Part shown: positions 1-6,958 of the stretch, piece by piece
How positions within the stretch are numbered: position 1 is the stretch's first letter
How the letters are laid out: each line of letters starts with the position of its first letter
NCBI GenBank assembly: GCA_903898475.1
Contig: CAIUFU010000207.1
Coordinates: forward strand, 1-18,303
Direction of reading: 5' to 3'
DNA: 18,303 bases
Source of the DNA: an uncultured Alphaproteobacteria bacterium
GTDB lineage: Bacteria > Pseudomonadota > Alphaproteobacteria > Rickettsiales > UBA1997
Position numbers and translations under genes: made by a program
Notes under the pieces: generated by a model
Told to the model about the DNA's origin: nothing
Database searches by the model: none
Seen by the model: only the letters and a program-made list of their open reading frames with translations

Positions 1-885
1 AGGGGCGCAAGTTTTGATTTTGAGGACCAACATTACGTTCCATTTCTCACCGGTGTGGCAATCGTTGAATATGTTAAAGGTGAGTTTTACTGGCGCATAA
101 AAAAAGGCGACTACGCGCAGGTTTGTGATTACATCGCGCCACCTTTCATGATTTCAACTGAAGGGCTAAAAGAGGAAATGAATGTCTCGCAATGCCAGTA
201 TCTTTTAGTTAAAGAAGTTCAAGATGCGTTTAAATTAGGATCACTGTCCGACCCAATTGGTATTGCTTGCAACCAGCCCTCGCCCTACGGACAAAACTTC
301 AAAGCATTGATCAAAGCTGCCTTCATTGCTTTTACGATTCTTTTGCTGCTGCAAATTTTAATAAACATCACTCGCGATAATGCCGAGGTGAAAAATATCA
401 GTTTTGGCCTTGGATCATTTAGCAAAAACACCGCCACTAAAATTGCAGATATTAGCCTACCAAAAGATGGTAACCTAAAATTTACAAGCTCGGTTCCGGT
501 CGACAACAACTGGGCCGAATTGAATTTTTCTTTGGTAAATTCTCAAACTGACGAAACCTTCAATGTCTCACAAGCGATTGAATATTATCACGGGCGTGAC
601 AGCGATGGCAACTGGAGCGAAGGTGGCCAAACCAAATCAACCCTCACTGCCCTTATTCCCCAAGGCAATTACGAGCTGTTGTTGGAATATGACGGGCTGG
701 CTTATTCGGGCTTACAATTATCCACTTTGATAAAACGCGACGTGCCTTATTGGGGAAATTTCTGGATCGCCGTCGGATTAATTTTCGCCTATCCGCTGAT
801 TCTTTTTTCTAAAATAAGAAGTTTCGAAGCAAGGCGCTGGGAAAATAGCAATCTTATCGACCACTCAAATAATGAGGATGATTAA
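1..885 (+). CDS. DUF4178-type membrane protein, 5' end outside window
   Basis: The reading frame is open from base 1, so this is the C-terminal 294 residues of a longer protein; the in-frame GTG at 55 lies inside the domain and is not taken as the start. The first part carries a pattern I associate with DUF4178 (VEYVKGEFYWRIKKGD, then VCDYIAPPFMIS), a domain of unknown function. A membrane helix follows at about visible residues 102-120, then a polar, probably beta-rich stretch of about 130 residues, and a second helix near 255-270 with a short charged tail. The polar domain would lie outside the cytoplasm if the N-terminal domain is inside (inference). The stop overlaps the next ATG (TAATG), so translation is probably coupled. 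DUF4178 is often found beside DUF350 and spermidine-synthase-like genes, as here. No catalytic motif was seen; a scaffold or sensor role is possible but unproven. Confidence 0.75.
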   Translation, partial: RGASFDFEDQHYVPFLTGVAIVEYVKGEFYWRIKKGDYAQVCDYIAPPFMISTEGLKEEMNVSQCQYLLVKEVQDAFKLGSLSDPIGIACNQPSPYGQNFKALIKAAFIAFTILLLLQILINITRDNAEVKNISFGLGSFSKNTATKIADISLPKDGNLKFTSSVPVDNNWAELNFSLVNSQTDETFNVSQAIEYYHGRDSDGNWSEGGQTKSTLTALIPQGNYELLLEYDGLAYSGLQLSTLIKRDVPYWGNFWIAVGLIFAYPLILFSKIRSFEARRWENSNLIDHSNNEDD

Positions 886-1022
886 TGCCCGTAAAATTTA
901 GTATTTACTGCGCCATCATTGCTATGTGGGCAAGTTTTGCAACCTACAAGAACTACACTTTTCTAAGCTTTTTGAACGGCACTCAAACAGCATCTAAATC
1001 CGCCAAACAATATCACAAATAG
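885..1022 (+). CDS. 45-residue single-helix membrane peptide
   Basis: This small ORF begins at the ATG in a TAATG overlap with the DUF4178 gene and ends in the TAG that leads directly into the Shine-Dalgarno of the next gene, so it fills the whole gap between two operon members. The peptide starts MPVKFSIYCAIIAMW and has one hydrophobic stretch (about residues 5-31) interrupted by YKNY, followed by a polar, lysine-rich tail ending KQYHK. It has no cleavable signal peptide that I can see and no known motif. The exact fit between neighbours and the membrane-helix composition argue for a real gene and a small membrane subunit. I do not recognise the family. The risk is that it is a chance ORF in a 145-base spacer. 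Confidence 0.55.
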   Translation: MPVKFSIYCAIIAMWASFATYKNYTFLSFLNGTQTASKSAKQYHK

Positions 1023-1025
1023 GAG
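1021..1025 (+). promoter_or_regulatory. Shine-Dalgarno AGGAG of the DUF350 gene
   Basis: AGGAG lies five bases before the ATG at 1031 and overlaps the stop codon of the 45-residue ORF. It favours the ATG at 1031 over the in-frame ATG at 1040. It is one of the few strong ribosome binding sites in the window; most genes here rely on overlap or close spacing. Confidence 0.7.
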
Positions 1026-1030
1026 TAAAT

Positions 1031-1258
1031 ATGGGAATCATGGAACTAATCGAAATGAAATATGTTGTAGGATCTTTGCTCTACACTTTGATCGGCCTGT
1101 TAATTTTTATCATCAGCTTCGTCTTGTTTGATGTGCTGACACCAAAAGTCAGCATCTGGAAAGAATTAGTCGAAAAACAAAATGTGGCGCTGGGAATTTT
1201 CATGTGCGGCGTGGTTGTTGGCATTGCGCTAATCATTTCTTCGGCAATCCACGGCTAA
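1031..1258 (+). CDS. Short DUF350 (YjfL-type) inner-membrane protein
   Basis: A 75-residue protein with two membrane helices (about residues 11-36 and 52-72) joined by a loop with VEKQNVALGIFMCG. The NxA-x-G-x-x-x-G pattern at the start of the second helix is typical of DUF350 as I remember it. E. coli YjfL and many relatives carry two such units (about 130 residues), so this is a one-unit version that would probably have to oligomerise. Function of the family is unknown; it occurs in envelope-stress and polyamine-related gene clusters. It follows a clear Shine-Dalgarno and ends one base before the spermidine-synthase start, so it is firmly in the operon. The assignment rests on length, topology, the helix-2 motif and the neighbours. 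Confidence 0.7.
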   Translation: MGIMELIEMKYVVGSLLYTLIGLLIFIISFVLFDVLTPKVSIWKELVEKQNVALGIFMCGVVVGIALIISSAIHG

Positions 1259-1259
1259 A

Positions 1260-2762
1260 ATGGCCCTACTTCTCTTCATCTCGGTTTTCGTAATCGCCAC
1301 TTGTGGCCTAATCTACGAGCTGATTGCCGGCACTCTCGCCAGTTATCTTTTGGGTGACTCAATCACCCAATTTTCCACAATCATCGGCTGCTACCTTTTT
1401 GCGATGGGCATTGGTTCGTGGTTTTCGCGTTACGCCGAGCGCAATCTTTTGAACCTATTTATTCGGGTTGAAATTTTAGTCGGCCTCATTGGCGGATCTT
1501 CTGCGGCGCTGCTTTTCTTGCTATTTGATCACGTCTATTCTTTTCGCTTACTGCTTTATTTTGTGGTTGGCGTCATTGGCATTTTGGTGGGCATTGAAAT
1601 TCCACTGCTGCTTCGCATCTTAAAAGATCGTTTCGAATTCAAAGATTTAGTCTCCAAAGTTTTCACCTTCGACTACATCGGCGCACTTTTCGCCTCAATC
1701 GTTTTTCCGCTAGTTTTAGTGCCGCATTTGGGACTAGTAAAATCTAGTTTCATGTTTGGCATTTTAAATGTGCTGGTTGCGATTTGGCTAATTTACGCTC
1801 TCAAGAAAGATTTCAAACACGCCTACCTCAACCAAGCTTTCGCGATTATTTCGCTGATTTTTTTAATGTTGGGTTTTTGCTACAGCGAAAAAATAATGAG
1901 CATTTCCGAAAGCTCCGCCTACGCCGGAAACATTATCTTCTCTGAATCCACACCCTACCAAAGAATAATCATCACCAAAGAAAAAAACGATTTACGACTT
2001 TTTTTAAACTCTAATTTGCAATTCAGCTCACTTGACGAATACCGCTACCACGAAGCTTTGGTTCACCCCGTAATGTCAGCACTTAAAACCCCGAAAAATA
2101 TTTTAATCATTGGCGGCGGCGACGGTTTGGCTTTGCGCGAAATTTTGAAATATCCGTCAGTAGAAAAAGTAACATTGGTTGATCTTGACCCCGCAATGAC
2201 TCGACTCTTTTCCTCCAATCAAATTCTCACGCAGCTCAATCAAAATGCGCTTCTCTCAAAAAAACTCACCGTAATTAATCGCGACGCTTTTTTGTGGTTG
2301 AAAGAAACTCAAGGCACCACTTTTGACGCTTTAATTATTGACGTGCCAGATCCTTCCAATTTTTCGGTGGGCAAACTTTACTCAGTTTCATTTTTCAAAC
2401 AGCTAAAAAACATCATGTCGCGCGACTCGCTGGCTGTGGTTCAAAGCACTTCTCCCTTGGTTGCCAGAAAATCATTTTGGTGCATTAACAACACGCTAAA
2501 CGCCGCCGGATTTTACACCGCGCCCTACCACACTTTTGTGCCATCTTTTGGCGAATGGGGTTTTGTTATTGCTTCATTAAAGCCCTACATTGCGCCGCAA
2601 AAATATCCCACAAATCTGCGCTACATCAGCTTAGAGACCAGCAACCAAATGTTTCATTTCGCTAGCGACATGTCGAAAATCAGCATCAAAATTCAGCGCC
2701 TCGACGACCAAGTTTTAGTCAGATATTTTGACGAAGAATGGTCCAAATATTTGATTTATTAA
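1260..2762 (+). CDS. Membrane-anchored spermidine synthase-like aminopropyltransferase
   Basis: 500 residues in two parts. The first 207 form about seven membrane helices and include GLIYELIAG (16-24) and DYIGALFASIVFPLVLVPHLG (138-158), features of the membrane domain fused to many bacterial SpeE proteins. Residues 230-480 are a spermidine-synthase fold: YQRIIITK (233-240), LFLNSNLQFSSLDEYRYHEA (247-266), the AdoMet loop IIGGGDG (283-289), the acidic pair in VDLDP (307-311) and the catalytic-loop motif DVPDP (361-365). Family knowledge says it moves the aminopropyl group of decarboxylated AdoMet to an amine. The acceptor is unknown and need not be putrescine, since active membrane-fused forms are poorly characterised. 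The donor would come from speD, five genes on in the same operon. No key residue appears missing. I did not assign speE because a true spermidine synthase role is unproven. Confidence 0.88.
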   Translation: MALLLFISVFVIATCGLIYELIAGTLASYLLGDSITQFSTIIGCYLFAMGIGSWFSRYAERNLLNLFIRVEILVGLIGGSSAALLFLLFDHVYSFRLLLYFVVGVIGILVGIEIPLLLRILKDRFEFKDLVSKVFTFDYIGALFASIVFPLVLVPHLGLVKSSFMFGILNVLVAIWLIYALKKDFKHAYLNQAFAIISLIFLMLGFCYSEKIMSISESSAYAGNIIFSESTPYQRIIITKEKNDLRLFLNSNLQFSSLDEYRYHEALVHPVMSALKTPKNILIIGGGDGLALREILKYPSVEKVTLVDLDPAMTRLFSSNQILTQLNQNALLSKKLTVINRDAFLWLKETQGTTFDALIIDVPDPSNFSVGKLYSVSFFKQLKNIMSRDSLAVVQSTSPLVARKSFWCINNTLNAAGFYTAPYHTFVPSFGEWGFVIASLKPYIAPQKYPTNLRYISLETSNQMFHFASDMSKISIKIQRLDDQVLVRYFDEEWSKYLIY

Positions 2763-2764
2763 AA

Positions 2765-4375
2765 ATGAAAATCACGCGGCGAAAATTTATTGCAGGAAGC
2801 GCTGCATCTGCTTTGGCTCTTGGTTTAACCCCTGCATTCAAAAAAGTTTTTTCTGAAAAAAAAATAACGGGAGAAATTCTCGGCGCTTCTTCCCACATCG
2901 GCCACAAATTGCGTGGCGACAGCTTTCCTGCACCAACAATTTTTCTAAAAAAAGACGCCGTAATTATTGGCGGCGGCATTGCGGGGCTTGGTGCGGGGTA
3001 CAACTTCTTCAAATCTGGCCTGACCAATTTTGTGCTACTTGATTTAGAAAAAGAAACCGGCGGCAACTCCTCAAGCGGCAAAAATGAAATCTCGGCCTAC
3101 CCTTGGGGCGCCCACTACGTGCCGCTTCTAACTGAAGAATCAACGGAAGTAAAAAAACTTTTTGAAGATTTCGGAATCATTACCGGCTACAAAAACGGCC
3201 TACCAATTTACAACGAATTCTACATTTGCGCTGACCCCGACGAACGCCTTTTTATTTACGGCAGATGGTTTGAAGGCCTAGTTCCGCCAGTTGGAATTGA
3301 CGCCAATGAGAAAGAACAATATCAGCGCTTTTTTGCTTTAATGGAAAATTACAAAAAAGCTCGTGGCCGCGACGGCAAAAAAGTTTTCGCCATTCCGCTC
3401 GACAAAAGCTCTCAAGATAAAAAATGGTTGGCACTCGACCAAATCACAATGGCGCAGTGGTTGCAGCAGCAGGGCTTTTCTTCAGTTAATTTGCAATGGT
3501 ACGTGGATTATTGCTGTCGCGACGATTTTGGCGTGAAGGCAAATGAAACTTCTGCTTGGGCCGGAATTCACTATTTTGCGGCGCGCTGCGGCAAGGCGGC
3601 AAATACTGCATCCGACAATGTAATTACTTGGCCTGAGGGTAATGGCTGGCTTGCAAAAAAATTGGAAGAGCCAATTAAAAAGCAAATTACCAATCGCGCT
3701 TTGGCCTACAAAATTGCCAATTGCAGTGACGGCACGGTGGATGTTGATTATTTTGACGTGGAAAAAAATCAGTCGGTGCGCATCAACGCCAAAGCAGCGC
3801 TGGTTGCAACCCCGCGCTTTATTGCCGAACGCCTAATTGATTCAAAAAATATTAAAATTTCGGCGCAAAATTTTTCTTACGCACCTTGGGCGGTAGCAAA
3901 TATTACCCTCGACAAAATGCCTCGTGGCATTGGCGCCGATTTAAGTTGGGACAATGTGTCATTTAACAGCCCAATGCTTGGCTACGTGGTGGCAACCCAC
4001 CAAGTTCCGCAAATGAATCCAACCCAAACCGTAATTACTTATTACTGGCCACTAACTCATTTAAGCCCGTTGGAAGCCAGAAAAGAAGCAATTGCACGGC
4101 CTTACGAAGAATGGCAGAAAATTTTTCTTGGCGAATTATTTTCGATTCACCCCGAATTAAAGGGCGCGGTAAAACGTCTAGACTTAAAGCTTTGGGGCCA
4201 CGCAATGGTGCGACCAACAGCAGGTTTTATTTGGGGCAAAGATCGCAAAAACGCACTAAAGCAACACCCCCCAATATTTTTTGCCAATTCCGACATGAGC
4301 GGAATTTCAATTTTTGAAGAGGCTTACACGCGCAGCGTTGAAGTATCGCGGCAGGTTTTATCTTTTATTTTATGA
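2765..4375 (+). CDS. Tat-exported FAD amine oxidase-like oxidoreductase
   Basis: I start it at the ATG at 2765, three bases after the preceding stop, because the product then begins MKITRRKFIAGSAASALAL, a good twin-arginine signal (RR at 5-6); the ATG at 2738 would add nine residues and overlap the synthase by 25 bases. The mature part opens with the FAD-binding motif AVIIGGGIAGLGAG (about 65-78), followed by LLDLEKETGG, and closes with IFFANSDMSGISIFEEAYTR, the usual C-terminal FAD-contact region of the amine oxidase/phytoene desaturase superfamily. The length (536) fits that group. As a folded flavoprotein it would reach the periplasm with FAD bound. Substrate is unknown; position between aminopropyltransferase and AdoMet decarboxylase suggests an amine or an aminopropylated lipid or carrier (inference). 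Its stop overlaps the next start (ATGA). Confidence 0.85.
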   Translation: MKITRRKFIAGSAASALALGLTPAFKKVFSEKKITGEILGASSHIGHKLRGDSFPAPTIFLKKDAVIIGGGIAGLGAGYNFFKSGLTNFVLLDLEKETGGNSSSGKNEISAYPWGAHYVPLLTEESTEVKKLFEDFGIITGYKNGLPIYNEFYICADPDERLFIYGRWFEGLVPPVGIDANEKEQYQRFFALMENYKKARGRDGKKVFAIPLDKSSQDKKWLALDQITMAQWLQQQGFSSVNLQWYVDYCCRDDFGVKANETSAWAGIHYFAARCGKAANTASDNVITWPEGNGWLAKKLEEPIKKQITNRALAYKIANCSDGTVDVDYFDVEKNQSVRINAKAALVATPRFIAERLIDSKNIKISAQNFSYAPWAVANITLDKMPRGIGADLSWDNVSFNSPMLGYVVATHQVPQMNPTQTVITYYWPLTHLSPLEARKEAIARPYEEWQKIFLGELFSIHPELKGAVKRLDLKLWGHAMVRPTAGFIWGKDRKNALKQHPPIFFANSDMSGISIFEEAYTRSVEVSRQVLSFIL

Positions 4376-5451
4376 ACAAAACCCAACCTTGGATTTTTTC
4401 TCCCCGCTTTGATCTTGGCCTAATCATTGGCCCTGCAATTTTCATCACGGTGCTGGTTTTGATTTTTAATCAGCAAATTCAATCACTCAGCGAAATGCCT
4501 TTGTGGATGTGGTTTGCCTTAGTGGTCGCCATTGACGCCGGACATGTTTACAGCACAATTTTTCGCACTTATTTGGATCGCGACGAGTTAAATAAAAGAC
4601 CAGCACTCTACACCCTAGCCCCGCTACTAGCTTGGATTGTCGGCTGCTTTCTTTACTCAATTGACGCTTTGTTATTTTGGCGGGTGCTTGCTTATTTCGC
4701 GGTGTTTCATTTCGTGCGCCAACAATACGGCTTCTTGATGATTTACGCGCGCGCTGAGGCGAAAAAATTTAAAATTCTCGACCAGACAGCAATTTATTTA
4801 GCGACAATTTATCCGCTGATTTATTGGCATTGCCACACTCGCGATTTTCACTGGTTTATTGAGGGAGACTTTTTTTCATTTAACGCGGGAATCTTTTTCC
4901 ACACCGCACAAGCCCTTTATTTTGGAGTTTTTGCAGCTTATTTCATTAAAGAAATTGCTCTTTGGCACTACTCTAAATTTTTTAACTGGCCAAAAAATCT
5001 GCTACTTTTTAGCACCGCCGCCTCGTGGTTTGTCGGCATTGTTTTTTTCAACAACGACCTAATTTTTAGCGCCAGCAATATTATTGCCCACGGAGTCGCC
5101 TACTCTGCCTTGATTTGGATCTATTCTTTCAATCAATCTCAAGTAAAAAATTCTTACGTTTTTCCTTGGTTAAAAAACTTTTTTACCTACAAAAAACTAC
5201 CTTTTTACCTCACCGCAATTTTGCTTTTAGCGTTTGCAGAAGAAGCTTTGTGGGACGGTTTTATTTGGCACGAACACCAAGAAATTTTTCAAATTCCAGC
5301 AATTTCATCTGAGGCATTTTTAGTTTGGCTAGTGCCTCTACTCGCGCTACCCCAAGCCACTCACTACATTTTAGATGCCTTTATTTGGCGCTTAAAAGAC
5401 GACGAAAATTGGAAGAAAATTTTATTTTTTAATCTGTCAAAAAAATCATGA
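4372..5451 (+). CDS. Polytopic membrane protein with membrane histidines, family unknown
   Basis: 359 residues with roughly eight or nine hydrophobic helices and no signal peptide. I do not recognise the family. Several motifs with histidines or acidic residues fall in or next to helices: DAGHVYSTIFRTYLDRDE (55-72), FHFVRQQYGFLMIY (112-125), YWHCHTRDFHWF (151-162), NIIAHGVAYSALIW (236-249), a WHEHQE loop (299-304) and LPQATHYILDAFIWR (326-340). Buried His/Asp/Glu sets of this kind often hold a metal or heme, so a membrane oxidase, hydroxylase or transferase is possible; a lipid-binding partner is equally possible. It overlaps the FAD gene by ATGA and the speD start by four bases, so all three are probably made together. 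Compare the Brp/Blh carotenoid dioxygenases and other His-bearing membrane oxygenases before naming it. Confidence 0.8.
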   Translation: MNKTQPWIFSPRFDLGLIIGPAIFITVLVLIFNQQIQSLSEMPLWMWFALVVAIDAGHVYSTIFRTYLDRDELNKRPALYTLAPLLAWIVGCFLYSIDALLFWRVLAYFAVFHFVRQQYGFLMIYARAEAKKFKILDQTAIYLATIYPLIYWHCHTRDFHWFIEGDFFSFNAGIFFHTAQALYFGVFAAYFIKEIALWHYSKFFNWPKNLLLFSTAASWFVGIVFFNNDLIFSASNIIAHGVAYSALIWIYSFNQSQVKNSYVFPWLKNFFTYKKLPFYLTAILLLAFAEEALWDGFIWHEHQEIFQIPAISSEAFLVWLVPLLALPQATHYILDAFIWRLKDDENWKKILFFNLSKKS

Positions 5452-5801
5452 GCAAAAATTTCACTCCGGGAACCCACCTTCTAATCGATTTTTTTGAGGC
5501 CAAAAATTTGCAAGATTTAGAGCACATTCGCCAAGGCCTAACCGAGGCAGCTCTTGCCTGCGGCGCGACAATTCTTGAAGTTAAGCTACATTCTTTCGGA
5601 GAAAATTGCGGCATTACCGGCGTAGCAATTCTCGCCGAATCGCACATTACCATTCACACTTGGCCAGAAATTAATTACGCCGCTCTCGACATTTTTGTTT
5701 GCGGCTCTTGCGACGCACGAAAATCGATTCCGGTTTTACAAAAATTTTTCGAGCCAAAAAAAACCAAAATTATTGAGCAGAAGCGCGGCGATTTAAATTA
5801 G
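5448..5801 (+). CDS. speD: S-adenosylmethionine decarboxylase proenzyme
   Basis: A 117-residue prokaryotic class 1 AdoMet decarboxylase. The enzyme self-cleaves between Glu64 and Ser65 in LAESHITIHTWPE, turning the serine into the pyruvoyl cofactor. His70 and Cys85 (in DIFVCGSC) sit at the same spacing as the processing and proton-donor residues His68 and Cys83 known for the Thermotoga enzyme with Ser63. The start GTHLLIDF and the GFGxxxG-like SFGENCGITG stretch also match the family, and the length is normal. It makes decarboxylated AdoMet, the aminopropyl donor for the membrane synthase upstream. It starts four bases inside the preceding gene (ATGA) and is the last gene of the operon. No ornithine or arginine decarboxylase is in view, so putrescine must be made elsewhere, imported, or not be the acceptor. 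Confidence 0.95.
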   Translation: MSKNFTPGTHLLIDFFEAKNLQDLEHIRQGLTEAALACGATILEVKLHSFGENCGITGVAILAESHITIHTWPEINYAALDIFVCGSCDARKSIPVLQKFFEPKKTKIIEQKRGDLN

Positions 5802-5880
5802 TAAAAGCCATTCTAAGCGCGCTCTTAAATCTGCGACGATTGTACTTGTTTAGCTTTATTGAATCCCAAATATCACTCAT
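5770..5880 (-). CDS. Possible 36-residue basic peptide after the ATP-grasp gene
   Basis: On the minus strand an ATG overlaps the TGA stop of the ATP-grasp gene (ATGA) and opens a 36-codon frame that crosses the 75-base convergent gap and ends 32 bases inside the 3' end of speD. The peptide begins MSDIWDSIKLNKYNRRRF and is rich in arginine and lysine, with an amphipathic look. The tight start overlap is the same junction style used by true neighbours here. Against it: it is very short, has no visible Shine-Dalgarno, and partly lies antisense to speD. The rest of the gap shows no clear hairpin with a T-run. Confidence 0.3.
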   Translation of the reverse strand: MSDIWDSIKLNKYNRRRFKSALRMAFTNLNRRASAQ

Positions 5881-6947
5881 TTTAGGTAGCAAAGTGACGC
5901 ACCAAAATCTTCCACCGACATCAGCCCAAGAACACTGTAACGATTAAGCAAAATATCTAAAAGCGCCGTTCTTAAAAAATGTGCCATTTTTAACTGTGGC
6001 GGAAATTTCGAATTGATTGAAATCGGAAATTGCAGCACCGCTTTTTTCTCAAACCAATTAACAATTTTTAGCGCCAAATCATCTCCAATAAATTTGGTGA
6101 AATCGATCCAGATATTTGGCCGCATGTCAGCTTCAATAAAATAAAGCTCGCCATCTTGCTCGCATTTAATTGCTGAAATATTAACGAAACCGTCAGCCCC
6201 AAGCACTTTACCAAGTTGCTGCATTGTTAAAAATAATTTCTCGTCACAACTATTTCCCAACTGTTCGTAAGTGCGAAGCGAGGATGGCCCAAATTTACTC
6301 ACCACTTTTTCAAACCACGAATAGCCAAAATGCAGCAATTGAGAATTCTGGTAAAATGCCGTCAGGTCAAGCTCGCGACCTGTAATTTTCTTTTGCACCA
6401 AAAGCGGCAAAGCAAAATGCCTAACGTCAATTTCAGCAATGTCAGATTGGTTTTTACATTCAAAAACCCCGTCTCCTCCGCCCGAAAAATCAACCTTCAC
6501 CATTACCGGAAATGTTAGTTTTTCTGCAGCAGCAACTACCTGCTCAATCCCAAGAGCTACAAGAAATGACGGTGTAGTAATTTGCGCTTGGTTAAGAATT
6601 TCTGACAAGGCTATTTTTGAGCCGAGATGCTGAAAATCTTTTTCGTTTAAAACCGGCAAAAGTTTTAATTTTTTCTTCAGAGACAAATTTGAATCTCTGA
6701 TATTTTGCAAAGCCTGATCGTCAAAAGGAACAATCAGGTCGTAAGCATCCAGATCAATTTCATCTAGTTTCTTGGGCAAATCTTTCTCGTCCACAATTGC
6801 AATGTTGCGCGAAATTAACTTCCCGTAATTAACAAAAGTACCCGCCGTCACCGCGTCAATTTCAAAGCCCGCCCGAAAAAGCAAAAACGGCAAAGCCTGC
6901 GCTAAGTCTGGGTGCGAGCCAATGATTAGAGATTTTAATTTGGTCAT
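5877..6947 (-). CDS. ATP-grasp family ligase, substrate unknown
   Basis: 356 residues with the three-part ATP-grasp layout. An N-terminal Rossmann-like part (1-100) begins LKSLIIGSHPDLAQALPFLL; the ATP-binding half has Lys111 (GSKIALSEIL), Lys151 and the flexible glycine loop DFSGGGDGVF (153-162); the metal-binding part is FIEADMRPNIW (270-280), with Glu272 and Asn278 as expected Mg ligands. Such enzymes join a carboxylate, activated as acyl phosphate, to an amine or other nucleophile. The last 50 residues (HFLRTALLDILLNRY) are helical and not part of the core. It resembles ATP-grasp proteins of surface-polysaccharide or peptide-tailoring type more than carbamoyl-phosphate synthase. It starts 11 bases after the nuclease gene and converges on the polyamine operon, so a link to polyamines is attractive but only inferred. 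Confidence 0.8.
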   Translation of the reverse strand: MTKLKSLIIGSHPDLAQALPFLLFRAGFEIDAVTAGTFVNYGKLISRNIAIVDEKDLPKKLDEIDLDAYDLIVPFDDQALQNIRDSNLSLKKKLKLLPVLNEKDFQHLGSKIALSEILNQAQITTPSFLVALGIEQVVAAAEKLTFPVMVKVDFSGGGDGVFECKNQSDIAEIDVRHFALPLLVQKKITGRELDLTAFYQNSQLLHFGYSWFEKVVSKFGPSSLRTYEQLGNSCDEKLFLTMQQLGKVLGADGFVNISAIKCEQDGELYFIEADMRPNIWIDFTKFIGDDLALKIVNWFEKKAVLQFPISINSKFPPQLKMAHFLRTALLDILLNRYSVLGLMSVEDFGASLCYLK

Positions 6948-6958
6948 TTTTGATTTTT

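Noticed and set aside
2738..2764. An earlier start for the FAD enzyme at 2738
   Set aside because: It overlaps the synthase by 25 bases and only lengthens the region before the twin-arginine signal; the ATG at 2765 fits better.
5802..5876. A terminator between speD and the ATP-grasp gene
   Set aside because: Only a weak GC-rich AAGCGCGCTC stretch is present, with no stable stem and T-run.
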